Shown here: one piece after another, positions 63,001-64,000 of the stretch
Layout: the number at the start of each line of letters is the position of its first letter
Position numbering within the stretch: position 1 is the stretch's first letter
From: Manduca sexta
Lineage: Eukaryota; Arthropoda; Insecta; Lepidoptera; Sphingidae
NCBI RefSeq assembly: GCF_014839805.1
Contig: NC_051121.1
Coordinates: 6,617,116 to 6,681,115 of the forward strand
Direction of reading: 5' to 3'
DNA: 64,000 nt
The notes under the pieces: generated by a model
Databases searched by the model: none
What the model was told of the DNA's origin: nothing
The model's input: only the letters and a program-made list of their open reading frames with translations
Translations under genes and position numbers: made by a program

Positions 63001-64000
63001 TGCGGCTCGCCGGCGTGGGGCGCGTGGCGCGGCGGCGTGCGCTGCGTGCGCTGCGCGGAGTGCGGCGCCAGCGTGCACGAGCGCTGCGCCGACACCGCGC
63101 CGCCCTGCACGCGCCGCGCGCCGCACGACCACGACCACGACACCATGCGCAACAACGACGGTACGCACACACACACTGCACACTACACCCGCACCATCCG
63201 CACCACTCATATTATTACCACACTAGAGATTATCGACGAGTATAGCAGATACCGACCCCTATAAGTCTACCCAACCATATAATTTGTCGTTCATTGCAAA
63301 AACAAACTATTACTGTCAAGGCAATGTAACAAAAAATACATGCTACAAAGAAATATACACATTAAAAGTATAGAAAAAAAAATGAGATATAACTAATGTA
63401 TTCAATATCATATGTACTTTTAGGTGTGGGCACACTGCAAGCGTCGTCGCAACAGTACTACGAACAGTTCTCGTCGAACGTGGCAGAGAATAGAACGCAC
63501 GAAGGGCATCTGTACAAACGGGGTGCGCTACTCAAAGGGTGGAAACAAAGGTAATCTTTACAAAATGTAATGTTTAACTTTATTAAGTTTACATCAATTT
63601 AAATCCAATACAGAAACTAAAATAAAAATCTGCTAAAAAATCAACGAGTAGCGTAGTAGTATAAGCCCCTGAAATCTAATGGCGGGACTAAATGACCATA
63701 AATGGAATTAAATATTTCCATGTATTACCGTCGTAGTCACGACATAAGATAATAAAACTTAAACAAGCTTATGATGGCGATTCAATCTATTTGAAAAAGT
63801 TTCTTATGGATAAAAATCCTACATGCACTTCAGTGGGCTAAAAGTAGATTATATGATATTTTTTTGGTCTACAAAATTATCATAACATCATCACGAACCG
63901 TCACAGGTGTAATATTAGCAAAATGTCTCGATGTTTTCCATACATTATCGATATGATTCGCTTGCATGGTTAATTCTATTATCGATTATTACAGATGGTT
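1..64000 (+). CDS. Sbf: SET-binding factor (Sbf/MTMR5/MTMR13), 37 exons, both ends outside the window
   Basis: This is a DENN-domain and pseudophosphatase scaffold. Family knowledge: Sbf/MTMR13 activates Rab21 through DENN and pairs with active myotubularins, acting on endosomal and autophagic membranes. Seen here: spliced exons give uDENN (starting around family residue 35-50), cDENN, dDENN, SBF2 region, GRAM, myotubularin-like phosphatase with a dead active site, a C1-like Cys cluster and the first strand of PH. All junctions are GT..AG and phases agree throughout; the exons sum to 5538 nt (1846 codons), close to the roughly 1850-residue vertebrate family length, with about 40 N-terminal and about 100 C-terminal residues missing. 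Two introns are very large (503-26700 and 30499-50928); the second holds three minus-strand genes. Exons alternate between very GC-rich and AT-rich codon use. Start codon and promoter lie upstream of the window. Confidence 0.95.
347..502 (+). CDS. Sbf: Sbf exon 2, uDENN
   Basis: 52 codons, phase 0 at both ends, acceptor tctcag and donor gtgggt. It reads [20 protein letters not shown] and then [12 protein letters not shown], the uDENN core strand and the DxxxRHYC motif of SBF proteins. Confidence 0.93.
2430..2790 (+). mobile_element. tRNA-derived SINE-like element
   Basis: A box-B-like sequence, gggttcgaatc, at about 2466-2478 follows a weak A-box-like stretch. Downstream is a body with the Lepidoptera-type run of short imperfect palindromes (ctctctccgatcatgtcgg, then agagagtgaagg). 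No clear target-site duplication was found, so the borders are approximate. Confidence 0.5.
5095..5275 (-). mobile_element. Degraded interspersed repeat, Helitron-like type
   Basis: It contains acttgcggctgcgtgaaaaa, then the phrases agtagcct, gatgtagttgcctac and agcaaaatcggtttag, which recur at 14430-14520, 22205-22330 and 47240-47380. These belong to the family of short Lepidoptera repeats whose 3' hairpin reads gcgggcgaagccgcgagc. Confidence 0.35.
5505..5640 (+). promoter_or_regulatory. TATA-box promoter-like segment with candidate noncoding first exon
   Basis: TATAAATA lies at 5505-5512 inside a locally GC-rich block. About 30 bases downstream is a plausible start region (5536-5560). An ATG at 5589 opens only 11 codons ([11 protein letters not shown]) before a stop, and a gtatgt donor follows at 5636. 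It could be an alternative, noncoding first exon of Sbf or the start of an independent transcript; nothing proves it is used. Confidence 0.35.
7361..7609. mobile_element. MITE with about 28-bp terminal inverted repeats
   Basis: Left end cgatggctcctaagtaaact (7361-7380), continuing to atcgtatctg, is mirrored by the right end at 7580-7609, which reads agatacgatagtttacttag and then gagccatcg. Total about 249 bp with no coding capacity. One terminus of the same family recurs at 34071-34092. Confidence 0.8.
8460..8600. promoter_or_regulatory. GC-rich island with consensus CRE
   Basis: A CpG-rich patch in AT-rich intron with the full cAMP-response palindrome TGACGTCA at 8539-8546 and several cgcg runs. 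It may be an intronic enhancer or promoter; only the sequence composition and this motif support that. Confidence 0.3.
9440..9570. repeat. Interspersed repeat with gaaacgtcg core
   Basis: It holds catgaaggctgcagtcttcg followed by aaacgtcga and an AT-rich tail. Related copies lie at 26220-26340, 28455-28590 and 43380-43465, so this is a dispersed family; I cannot assign its class. Confidence 0.4.
9866..10123 (-). mobile_element. Short Helitron-like element
   Basis: On the minus strand it begins TCCTACTAATATTATAAATG (10123 downward) and ends with the hairpin gcgggcgaagccgcgagc followed by CTAG (9866-9869), the 5'-TC and CTAG-3' ends expected of non-autonomous Helitrons. There are no terminal inverted repeats and no ORF. 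It is a very common Lepidoptera repeat type. Confidence 0.65.
12205..12430 (+). mobile_element. tRNA-derived SINE-like element
   Basis: The box-B-like sequence tgggttcgatttcc occurs at 12242-12255, followed by a SINE-type body (gttgcctgggattggaatcc, ggctggtcataaaa). Borders are approximate. Confidence 0.5.
13666..13782 (+). mobile_element. 5'-truncated LINE tail with target-site duplication
   Basis: An 11-bp direct repeat, aatcattgaca, flanks it (13655-13665 and 13783-13793). The body ends with cccatgttcagcagtggata and a (tga)n tail, the 3' end of a common Lepidoptera non-LTR retrotransposon. A second tail of the same family lies at 50505-50602. Confidence 0.75.
13870..14095 (-). mobile_element. 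tRNA-derived SINE-like element, minus orientation
   Basis: On the minus strand, box-B-like gaggtctcgggttcgatcta is preceded by a tRNA-like 5' part. The overlapping open frames on both strands here have no protein resemblance and come from the SINE. Confidence 0.5.
14425..14525 (-). mobile_element. Helitron-like repeat fragment
   Basis: gcttgcggcgtcgcccgcag matches the minus-strand 3' hairpin of the element at 9866-10123. It is followed by aaaaagtagcctgtgacact and tgtagcttcctatt, shared with other copies in the window. Confidence 0.4.
19836..20115 (+). mobile_element. Non-autonomous Helitron, Lep1-like
   Basis: It starts TCTATATATA and ends gacaacgtctgtcgggtcag then CTAG, with a small hairpin just before the end. 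A second copy lies at 35602-35887 with the same start and end. The termini agree with the Lep1-type Helitrons known from Lepidoptera. Confidence 0.65.
20565..20720 (+). repeat. Interspersed repeat (gtggaatagcaaacaac family)
   Basis: It contains aggatggcgagcgcagtgga, gtgttgggtggtgtttctat and atgggcggtcgtatctctta. The reverse complement of the same block is at 44545-44730. No TIR or tRNA-like head is visible; probably a SINE or LINE tail. Confidence 0.5.
21815..21905 (+). repeat. Lepidoptera LINE-tail-like repeat fragment
   Basis: It contains gttgtggactaaggccttct, agtagtggagg and an aatattattat tail. Copies: 46880-47175 in the same orientation and 41465-41780 reversed. Confidence 0.45.
22205..22335 (+). 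mobile_element. Helitron-like repeat, 5' end fragment
   Basis: It begins tcctaatattataaagctga and continues gtttgtttgaatgcgctaat then ctcagcaactac, the same head as the larger element at 34386. Confidence 0.4.
25941..26597. mobile_element. hAT-family MITE with 8-bp target-site duplication
   Basis: Direct repeats ATAATATG flank it at 25933-25940 and 26598-26605. Termini are inverted: CAGGGCCCGGATTAATATGT at the left and, reversed, tagggcccggataaatatgt at the right. The 8-bp duplication and CAGGG-type end are hAT hallmarks. The interior has many tccatatttt motifs and an embedded copy of the gaaacgtcg repeat (26220-26340). It has no transposase. Its right end is about 100 bp upstream of Sbf exon 3. 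Confidence 0.85.
26701..26817 (+). CDS. Sbf: Sbf exon 3, uDENN/cDENN linker
   Basis: 39 codons, phase 0, acceptor ttttttacag and donor gtaagt. It includes [20 protein letters not shown], matching the family motif FAPKSLVLVSRLYYPEIFR. Confidence 0.95.
27044..27263 (+). CDS. Sbf: Sbf exon 4, cDENN
   Basis: [20 protein letters not shown] opens the central DENN domain, and FSIGAGDRQ matches the invariant FSLGAGDRQ. It starts in phase 0 and ends phase 1 at gtgagg. Confidence 0.95.
27529..27662 (+). repeat. Two-copy tandem duplication of the acceptor region before exon 5
   Basis: The stretch at 27532-27586 (catacaatacaattgtaatt, ctacatgttg) is repeated at 27609-27660 about 77 bp later with a few changes. 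Only the second copy carries the ttgcag acceptor used by exon 5. Confidence 0.8.
27664..27905 (+). CDS. Sbf: Sbf exon 5, cDENN
   Basis: Phase 1 to 0. It reads [36 protein letters not shown] and TPFLIGVHS, the classical cDENN core. It is extremely GC-rich at third codon positions. Confidence 0.95.
28179..28429 (+). CDS. Sbf: Sbf exon 6, dDENN
   Basis: It begins [17 protein letters not shown] and contains [13 protein letters not shown]...LLQGYR, matching the dDENN segment MLDKEVRAVFLR. Phase 0 to 2, donor gtaggt. Confidence 0.95.
28455..28590. repeat. Interspersed repeat with gacgttacgaag core
   Basis: It resembles the copies at 9440 and 26220 (cttcgtaacgtc versus cttcgaaacgtcg). It makes up most of this 337-bp intron. 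Confidence 0.3.
28767..28958 (+). CDS. Sbf: Sbf exon 7, dDENN
   Basis: [20 protein letters not shown] and [12 protein letters not shown] match [21 protein letters not shown] and FVSERGPPYRS of the family. Phase 2 at both ends, donor gtgagt. Confidence 0.95.
29256..29364 (+). CDS. Sbf: Sbf exon 8, start of SBF2 region
   Basis: [20 protein letters not shown], then [10 protein letters not shown], equivalent to FKNENPNPH. AT-rich codons, unlike the next exon. Phase 2 to 0. Confidence 0.92.
29630..29766 (+). CDS. Sbf: Sbf exon 9, SBF2 region
   Basis: Opens [10 protein letters not shown] (family MAFQKVPRP) and ends ARTGNEHK, phase 0 to 2. Very GC-rich. Confidence 0.92.
30007..30118 (+). CDS. Sbf: Sbf exon 10, SBF2 region
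   Basis: [18 protein letters not shown] and [11 protein letters not shown] (family NSAQRLEVV). AT-rich, phase 2 to 0, acceptor tttcag. Confidence 0.92.
30314..30498 (+). CDS. Sbf: Sbf exon 11, SBF2 region (founder of tandem array 1)
   Basis: Starts [20 protein letters not shown] and ends [13 protein letters not shown], matching family HQQFDYIIR. Acceptor gcgcag (30308-30313), donor gtaaca (30499), phase 0 to 2, joining exon 12 at R-LMNCAL. From base 30341 onward this exon is the first unit of the 185-bp array, and it is the only copy with an acceptor and an intact frame. Confidence 0.92.
30341..31854 (+). repeat. Tandem array 1: about 185-bp exon-plus-donor unit, 8 copies and a fragment
   Basis: Unit starts (at ttcgagtgtcgg): 30341, 30528, 30713, 30899, 31084, 31269, 31452, 31637, with a fragment at 31822-31854. 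Spacings are 187, 185, 186, 185, 185, 183, 185 and 185. Each unit holds the last ~158 bases of exon 11, the donor AG|gtaaca and about 29 bases of intron. Copies 2-8 read tacggacg where copy 1 and the final fragment read tacgcggacg. One arginine codon varies (cgg, cag, cga). No copy after the first has an acceptor, and each in-frame reading ends at the TAA of the donor. Long ORFs across the array on either strand are products of the repeat, not genes. Confidence 0.95.
32733..32738 (-). terminator. Candidate poly(A) signal of copy A
   Basis: AATAAA on the minus strand, about 55 bases past the copy A stop codon. Confidence 0.4.
32794..32973 (-). CDS. Copy A exon 4 (terminal)
   Basis: 59 codons plus TAA. 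It begins [20 protein letters not shown] and contains [10 protein letters not shown] and ACLLVTLQF, aligned throughout with copy B exon 4. Acceptor cag at 32974-32976. Confidence 0.85.
   Translation of the reverse strand, partial: GEVNVTDYIFNYAALPSKGIYGTYDTRVYLHHPKVGMQPPEIVACLLVTLQFDKDVGDD
33012..33945. mobile_element. Foldback-type element with aagtgcgcca ends
   Basis: Left end gtcgggggaagtgcgccata (33019-33038) is mirrored near 33917-33940 (tggcgcacttgccctactcg). Internal copies of ggggtaagtgcgcc occur near 33234 and of ggggtaagtacgcc near 33389. A shorter element with related ends lies at 42916-43085. Confidence 0.5.
34411..34471 (+). repeat. (TTTG)n microsatellite
   Basis: About 15 uninterrupted tetranucleotide units inside the Helitron-like element. 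Confidence 0.95.
34479..35215 (+). repeat. 123-bp minisatellite, 6 copies
   Basis: Copies start at 34479, 34602, 34725, 34848, 34971 and 35094, exactly 123 bp apart. Each begins ctaatctcaggaactaccgg and ends near ggagcggagcagtaatgg. The later copies are the more diverged. The minus-strand open frame at 34796-34996 is an effect of this repeat. Confidence 0.95.
35602..35887 (+). mobile_element. Non-autonomous Helitron, Lep1-like
   Basis: TCTATATATATAAAAATGAA start and gacaacgtctgttgggtcag plus CTAG end, homologous along its length to 19836-20115. Confidence 0.7.
36071..36232 (-). CDS. Copy A exon 3
   Basis: 54 codons, phase 0: starts [20 protein letters not shown], contains [11 protein letters not shown] and ends [11 protein letters not shown]. 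The paralogous exon of copy B is identical at most positions. The overlapping plus-strand open frame at 36012-36236 is a shadow. Confidence 0.88.
36973..37059 (-). CDS. Copy A exon 2, 3' half
   Basis: Reads from the TTAA (37056-37059) on the minus strand: [20 protein letters not shown], then FTLDNSIG, with donor gtgagt. It is the downstream part of the exon cut by the 37060-39699 element. Confidence 0.85.
37060..39699. mobile_element. 2640-bp TTAA-flanked DNA transposon, non-autonomous
   Basis: Flanked by TTAA at 37056-37059 and 39700-39703. Ends are inverted: GAGCGTTTACGCATCCGCGC on the left and, read inward from the right, gagcgtttacgtgccgcgcg. TTAA duplication suggests a piggyBac-type insertion, but the end does not start with the usual CCC, and a 3-bp TWA duplication (PIF/Harbinger type) cannot be excluded. 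No transposase frame is found; one short lysine-rich frame (about 37845-37937, ending [10 protein letters not shown]) may be a remnant. It holds an 80-bp-arm hairpin at 38068-38236. Confidence 0.85.
38068..38236. repeat. Near-perfect 80-bp inverted repeat with 9-nt loop
   Basis: Left arm 38068-38147 starts ctagttagtgattagttctc. Right arm 38157-38236 is its reverse complement with, as far as I can read, one mismatch (tctgcc versus tcggcc). The loop is cgtcatatt. Weaker pairing continues outward (tattggcaag at 38051, cttgccaata at 38258). Confidence 0.95.
39704..39772 (-). CDS. Copy A exon 2, 5' half
   Basis: 23 codons starting [20 protein letters not shown] and ending in TKF right at the TTAA junction. 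Acceptor cag at 39773-39775. Confidence 0.85.
40139..40210 (-). CDS. Copy A exon 1, signal peptide
   Basis: 24 codons from ATG at 40210: [20 protein letters not shown] then DIMI, donor gtaagt. A second ATG two codons in could also serve. The other minus-strand frame over this spot (39987-40238) is a shadow. Confidence 0.85.
40239..40271 (-). promoter_or_regulatory. Conserved 5' leader block of copy A
   Basis: gacacgacataaaggttatt then taatgagggggtt on the minus strand, 30-60 bases before the ATG. Copy B has the matching block at 45683-45714. Confidence 0.5.
40785..41010 (+). mobile_element. Degraded Helitron-like element, 3' part
   Basis: It includes aggctatatttatcccggca and ends gtgcgaaaccgcgagcaata then CTAG, the family 3' hairpin with mutations. 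Confidence 0.45.
41465..41780 (-). repeat. LINE-tail-like repeat, reversed
   Basis: Minus-strand copy of the 46880-47175 family; shared phrases include ctaaggcctaaaatccctct, cagtagaagagaagg and ttctttgtgaatgattt. Confidence 0.5.
42098..42490. mobile_element. MITE-like repeat with caatagggta ends, copy 1
   Basis: Left end caatagggtaccggactcat and right end cggtcccctattg are inverted. Homologous along its length to 48928-49286, including tgacgtcatcgggaattacg. A partial relative is at 63600-63710. Confidence 0.65.
42916..43085. mobile_element. Short element with gggtaagttcg inverted ends
   Basis: gggtaagttcgaattacggg at the left, and cccgaacttacccc at the right (43072-43085). It ends 20 bases before the copy B stop codon. 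Confidence 0.5.
43106..43279 (-). CDS. Copy B exon 4 (terminal)
   Basis: 57 codons plus TAA, starting [20 protein letters not shown] and ending [10 protein letters not shown]. Acceptor ttacag at 43280-43285. Confidence 0.9.
   Translation of the reverse strand, partial: GALVVKDYVFNYNALPEKGIYGTYDAKIYLLQPKVGENPPEKIGCVLLTLQFENETD
43106..45647 (-). CDS. Nested secreted-protein gene copy B, 4 exons, 186 residues, intact
   Basis: Minus-strand exons 45579-45647, 44875-45030, 43735-43896 and 43106-43279 (with stop), all phase 0 with GT..AG introns. A clear signal peptide ([16 protein letters not shown]) precedes a mature protein of about 170 residues with eight cysteines: KCP, ACK, GGCK, DCACC, DCP and GCV. 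Motifs are VNRTHDGFN (N-glycosylation NRT), [21 protein letters not shown] and [15 protein letters not shown]. The ..CPIPKG...LP..G.Y order resembles insect DUF1091 proteins (ML/CheB-like, secreted, lipid-binding fold); that assignment is inference. A TATA box lies upstream. This is the best-preserved copy and lies head to tail with A and C inside the Sbf intron. Confidence 0.88.
43380..43465. repeat. gaaacatcggga interspersed repeat
   Basis: tcttcgaaacatcgggacga matches the family at 9440, 26220 and 28455. Confidence 0.35.
43735..43896 (-). CDS. Copy B exon 3
   Basis: 54 codons: [44 protein letters not shown]. Acceptor tttgcag, donor gtagca. The plus-strand frame at 43775-43957 is a shadow. 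Confidence 0.92.
44545..44730 (-). repeat. Interspersed repeat, reverse copy of the 20565 family
   Basis: taagcgatacgaccgcccgt and tggtattccactgcgctcgc are reverse complements of the phrases at 20565-20720. Confidence 0.5.
44875..45030 (-). CDS. Copy B exon 2
   Basis: 52 codons starting [20 protein letters not shown], with [11 protein letters not shown], and ending DFVLDNEHG. Donor gtaagt, acceptor cag at 45031-45033. Length equals that of the restored copy A exon 2. Confidence 0.92.
45182..45425 (-). mobile_element. Degraded Helitron-like repeat
   Basis: Minus-strand end gcgggcaaagacgcgcgcaa next to a degraded CTAG, with ccgttcatcaatttctgcgt typical of the family. Confidence 0.4.
45579..45647 (-). 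CDS. Copy B exon 1, signal peptide
   Basis: 23 codons: [20 protein letters not shown] then DMI, donor gtgagt. WGxxD after the signal peptide is shared with copy A (WGLND). Confidence 0.9.
45683..45714 (-). promoter_or_regulatory. Conserved 5' leader block of copy B
   Basis: gacacgacaccatggttatt then taacgagaggtt on the minus strand, matching 40239-40271 of copy A. Confidence 0.5.
45767..45774 (-). promoter_or_regulatory. TATA box of copy B
   Basis: TATAAAAG on the minus strand, about 120 bases upstream of the ATG. The sequence following it (aatgcgcactatgcatcaac) has a weaker counterpart upstream of copy A (tatgcgcaggcg). Confidence 0.5.
45985..46616 (-). mobile_element. Helitron-like element, minus orientation, with a nested MITE
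   Basis: Minus-strand 3' end gcgggcaaaaccgcgagcaa plus aagCTAG (45985-46012), and 5' region with tataaatgcgaaagtttggg (46595-46616). The middle is interrupted by the element at 46273-46478. Confidence 0.6.
46273..46478. mobile_element. 206-bp MITE with about 45-bp inverted repeats and TA duplication
   Basis: Left gacgttatttatctaagg then ttgctgtgataacaagtc; right gacttgttatcacagcaa then cttagataaataacgcc. TA dinucleotides flank both sides, as for Tc1/mariner-type insertions. Confidence 0.8.
46880..47175 (+). repeat. LINE-tail-like interspersed repeat
   Basis: ccagcgtggtggactaaggc, cctctcagtagtagaggaag and cccaacagtgggacagtata, then an attattattta tail; a standard Lepidoptera retrotransposon 3' end. 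Confidence 0.55.
48153..48326 (-). CDS. Copy C exon 4 (terminal)
   Basis: 57 codons plus TAA, starting [20 protein letters not shown], with [14 protein letters not shown]. Acceptor ccccag at 48327-48332. Confidence 0.87.
   Translation of the reverse strand, partial: GSYKVQNYMVDYCNLPPNCPYGEYEGTGCITKHGQRVCCVAAIVEFVEDNNDVCGYE
48153..50155 (-). CDS. Nested secreted-protein gene copy C, 4 exons, 196 residues, diverged
   Basis: Minus-strand exons 50063-50155, 49375-49536, 48680-48841 and 48153-48326 (with stop), all phase 0. Signal peptide [18 protein letters not shown], from the second ATG (50134) or seven residues earlier (50155). It keeps the frame of copies A and B ([35 protein letters not shown]) but has another cysteine set: it lacks the CACC cluster and the PxCP cysteine, and gains NCD, TCD, YCN, NCP, VCC and VCG. 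A TATATAAA lies just upstream. Likely the oldest duplicate with a different disulfide pattern; function unknown. Confidence 0.85.
48680..48841 (-). CDS. Copy C exon 3
   Basis: 54 codons: [20 protein letters not shown], then [16 protein letters not shown]. Same length as in A and B. Donor gtatgt. Confidence 0.88.
48928..49286. mobile_element. MITE-like repeat with caatagggta ends, copy 2
   Basis: Ends caatagggtatttgactcat and gtaccctatattg; diverged twin of 42098-42490, with the same cgtgacgtcatcgggaatta core. Confidence 0.65.
49375..49536 (-). CDS. Copy C exon 2
   Basis: 54 codons starting [20 protein letters not shown], with [17 protein letters not shown], donor gtaacg, acceptor gtcag. Two codons longer than in A and B. 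Confidence 0.87.
50063..50155 (-). CDS. Copy C exon 1, signal peptide
   Basis: 31 codons from ATG 50155 (or 24 from 50134), hydrophobic [15 protein letters not shown] followed by QQGSMI, donor gtaagt. Confidence 0.85.
50189..50196 (-). promoter_or_regulatory. TATA box of copy C
   Basis: TATATAAA on the minus strand, 34 bases before the upstream ATG and 55 before the second. The short distance favours the second ATG or a very short leader. Confidence 0.5.
50505..50602 (+). mobile_element. LINE tail, same family as 13666-13782
   Basis: ggcgaaggcccatgttcagc then agtggacatcctgcggctaa and a short tga run; no target-site duplication recognised. Confidence 0.55.
50929..51064 (+). CDS. Sbf: Sbf exon 12, SBF2 region
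   Basis: Frame [20 protein letters not shown] then [20 protein letters not shown] (family IIRMMNCTLQ...AAALLPLTSAFYRK). Phase 2 to 0. It resumes the gene after the 20 kb intron. Confidence 0.95.
51466..51587 (+). CDS. Sbf: Sbf exon 13, SBF2 region
   Basis: [20 protein letters not shown], then [17 protein letters not shown]. Family counterpart: HPIWTNQQFWETTFY. Phase 0 to 2, donor gtaaca. Confidence 0.95.
51835..51911 (+). CDS. Sbf: Candidate 77-bp optional Sbf exon
   Basis: Good signals: pyrimidine tract and tatcaaccag acceptor, gtgagt donor. Entered from exon 13 it reads [20 protein letters not shown] then VHTTK without a stop. It ends in phase 1, so it joins the next exon in frame only if an acceptor two bases further (52024-52025) is used; with the normal acceptor it leads to a TAG within about 20 codons. 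It may be a coding alternative exon or one that causes transcript decay. Confidence 0.45.
52024..52121 (+). CDS. Sbf: Sbf exon 14, SBF2 region
   Basis: [20 protein letters not shown] then [12 protein letters not shown] (family LAAEQLRLWPTL). Phase 2 to 1, acceptor tttcag, donor gtgagg. Confidence 0.93.
52517..52682 (+). CDS. Sbf: Sbf exon 15, SBF2 region
   Basis: [20 protein letters not shown] then [15 protein letters not shown] (family [23 protein letters not shown]). Phase 1 to 2. Confidence 0.95.
52683..53410 (+). other. Sbf intron 15
   Basis: 728 bp. A short inverted motif (aactcagctgag, near 52992-53003) pairs with gctgagttttt nearby (52972-52983). The open frame at 53069-53293 has no family resemblance. 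Nothing else seen. Confidence 0.7.
53411..53516 (+). CDS. Sbf: Sbf exon 16, SBF2 region end
   Basis: [20 protein letters not shown], then [11 protein letters not shown]; family VAESYDTESGFED...FITRFIDK. Phase 2 to 0. Confidence 0.95.
53804..53938 (+). CDS. Sbf: Sbf exon 17, GRAM N-terminal flank
   Basis: 45 codons: [20 protein letters not shown] then [20 protein letters not shown] (family [30 protein letters not shown]). Phase 0 at both ends. Confidence 0.95.
53985..54130 (+). mobile_element. tRNA-derived SINE-like element
   Basis: Box-B-like tgggttcgatccccagttcg at 54036-54055, in the intron before exon 18. It continues gtgattcgcctttcgccatt; borders approximate. Confidence 0.5.
54300..54474 (+). 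CDS. Sbf: Sbf exon 18, GRAM domain
   Basis: [12 protein letters not shown], then [20 protein letters not shown], the GRAM core (family [20 protein letters not shown]). Phase 0 to 1; very GC-rich. Confidence 0.95.
54687..54829 (+). CDS. Sbf: Sbf exon 19, GRAM domain
   Basis: [34 protein letters not shown] (family EQTVVRSFPIASITKEK...EGLQITSASFQLIK). Phase 1 to 0. Confidence 0.95.
55271..55428 (+). CDS. Sbf: Sbf exon 20, GRAM C-terminal part
   Basis: [20 protein letters not shown] then [15 protein letters not shown] (family [25 protein letters not shown]). It ends in a His-rich stretch. Phase 0 to 2. Confidence 0.95.
55663..55817 (+). CDS. Sbf: Sbf exon 21, basic linker
   Basis: [20 protein letters not shown], a lysine-rich segment equal to family FSKTIVKGAKRAGKM, then a serine-rich tail. 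Phase 2 to 1. The minus-strand frame over 55483-55878 is a shadow. Confidence 0.93.
56032..56197 (+). CDS. Sbf: Sbf exon 22, start of myotubularin-like domain
   Basis: It contains [33 protein letters not shown] (family ACFRDYQRLGLG...FRITASNRMYSLCR). Phase 1 to 2. Confidence 0.95.
56452..56583 (+). CDS. Sbf: Sbf exon 23, myotubularin-like domain (founder of tandem array 2)
   Basis: [21 protein letters not shown] then [18 protein letters not shown] (family YPGLLVVPQ...VARCYRHNRLPVVCWK). Phase 2 at both ends, donor gtaacc. It joins exon 24 at [13 protein letters not shown]. From 56471 it is also the first unit of the 159-bp array. Confidence 0.95.
56471..57617 (+). repeat. Tandem array 2: 159-bp exon-plus-donor unit, 7 copies and a fragment
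   Basis: Units start (gtgccggagggc) at 56471, 56630, 56789, 56948, 57107, 57265, 57424 and 57583; the last is a fragment. Each holds the last 113 bases of exon 23, AG|gtaacc and about 44 bases of intron. Copies look identical except for a one-base loss (gcgagagtg) in the copy at 57107. Because 159 is divisible by 3, long open frames of up to 410 codons run through it, but they are off the exon frame and are not genes. Reading on in the exon frame stops at the TAA of each donor. Confidence 0.95.
57894..57999 (+). CDS. Sbf: Sbf exon 24, myotubularin-like domain
   Basis: [20 protein letters not shown] (family SGGFHGKGVVGLFKSQNS), ending TTSTLEQ. Phase 2 to 0. Confidence 0.93.
58393..58544 (+). 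CDS. Sbf: Sbf exon 25, variable insert
   Basis: [20 protein letters not shown] (family EQEKYLQALLTAV), then a Ser/Leu-rich stretch. Acceptor gtcgtag, phase 0 to 2, donor gtgagg. Confidence 0.88.
58853..58995 (+). CDS. Sbf: Sbf exon 26, variable insert
   Basis: [20 protein letters not shown] then [15 protein letters not shown]. Phase 2 to 1, donor gtgagt. Weakly conserved region; placed by frame and splice signals. Confidence 0.88.
59323..59551 (+). CDS. Sbf: Sbf exon 27, myotubularin-like domain
   Basis: [31 protein letters not shown] then MRAAVPS (family AALYIFGEKS...[26 protein letters not shown]). Phase 1 to 2, donor gttaca. Confidence 0.94.
59990..60125 (+). CDS. Sbf: Sbf exon 28, dead phosphatase loop
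   Basis: [20 protein letters not shown] and [16 protein letters not shown]. Active myotubularins have HCSDGWDRTSQ here. The catalytic Cys is Leu and the Arg is Ala, as expected for the SBF pseudophosphatases (CLEEGWDITAQ in vertebrates). Phase 2 to 0. Confidence 0.95.
60379..60561 (+). CDS. Sbf: Sbf exon 29, myotubularin-like domain
   Basis: 61 codons: [20 protein letters not shown] then GHKFQQRSN and [14 protein letters not shown] (family [25 protein letters not shown]). Phase 0. Confidence 0.96.
60885..61055 (+). CDS. Sbf: Sbf exon 30, myotubularin-like domain
   Basis: [20 protein letters not shown] then [15 protein letters not shown]. The acceptor at 60881-60884 (gcag) was chosen over the one six bases later because it keeps the family spacing (HQ-VHNQYPTEFEFN). 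Phase 0. Confidence 0.93.
61367..61540 (+). CDS. Sbf: Sbf exon 31, myotubularin-like domain
   Basis: Gly/Ser-rich start, then [20 protein letters not shown] and YTPDL (family [21 protein letters not shown]). Phase 0. Confidence 0.95.
61802..61950 (+). CDS. Sbf: Sbf exon 32, end of myotubularin-like domain
   Basis: [20 protein letters not shown] then [13 protein letters not shown] (family [32 protein letters not shown]). Phase 0 to 2, donor gtcagt. Confidence 0.93.
62138..62285 (+). CDS. Sbf: Sbf exon 33, coiled coil
   Basis: [20 protein letters not shown] then [17 protein letters not shown]: heptad-like Leu/Ile spacing, family counterpart [23 protein letters not shown]. Phase 2 to 0. In myotubularins this segment supports dimer formation. 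Confidence 0.93.
62395..62597 (+). CDS. Sbf: Sbf exon 34, glycine/alanine-rich linker
   Basis: [20 protein letters not shown] then [13 protein letters not shown], followed by a Gly/Ala run and HRW. Acceptor ttgtgttgtag, phase 0 to 2. The GC-rich 3' half is low-complexity; a small indel error there would not be noticed. Confidence 0.8.
62598..62990 (+). other. Sbf intron 34
   Basis: 393 bp, locally less AT-rich. It contains a perfect 8-bp-stem hairpin (agaggaac...gttcctct, about 62645-62670) and repeat-like text (cctgaccggccacggcccct). No exon recognised. Confidence 0.6.
62991..63160 (+). CDS. Sbf: Sbf exon 35, C1-like zinc finger
   Basis: [18 protein letters not shown], then [12 protein letters not shown] and PPC: spaced CxxC pairs with VHxxC, the phorbol-ester-type C1 pattern with its first His probably in the preceding exon. 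Vertebrate MTMR5/13 lack an obvious C1 here, so this looks like an invertebrate feature. It ends in a His/Asp run. Phase 2 to 1. Confidence 0.85.
63424..63550 (+). CDS. Sbf: Sbf exon 36, start of PH domain
   Basis: [20 protein letters not shown] then [14 protein letters not shown] (family [20 protein letters not shown]). Phase 1 to 2, donor gtaatc. Confidence 0.95.
63600..63710. repeat. Partial copy of the 42098/48928 repeat
   Basis: aaaaatctgctaaaaaatca then acgagtag and cccctgaaatctaatggcgg match the interior of those elements; the ends are missing. Confidence 0.4.
63995..64000 (+). CDS. Sbf: Sbf exon 37, first bases (partial), PH domain
   Basis: After acceptor attacag the bases atggtt complete R and give W-F, continuing KQRWF as in the family (KPRWFVLD). 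The rest of PH lies beyond the window. Confidence 0.8.
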
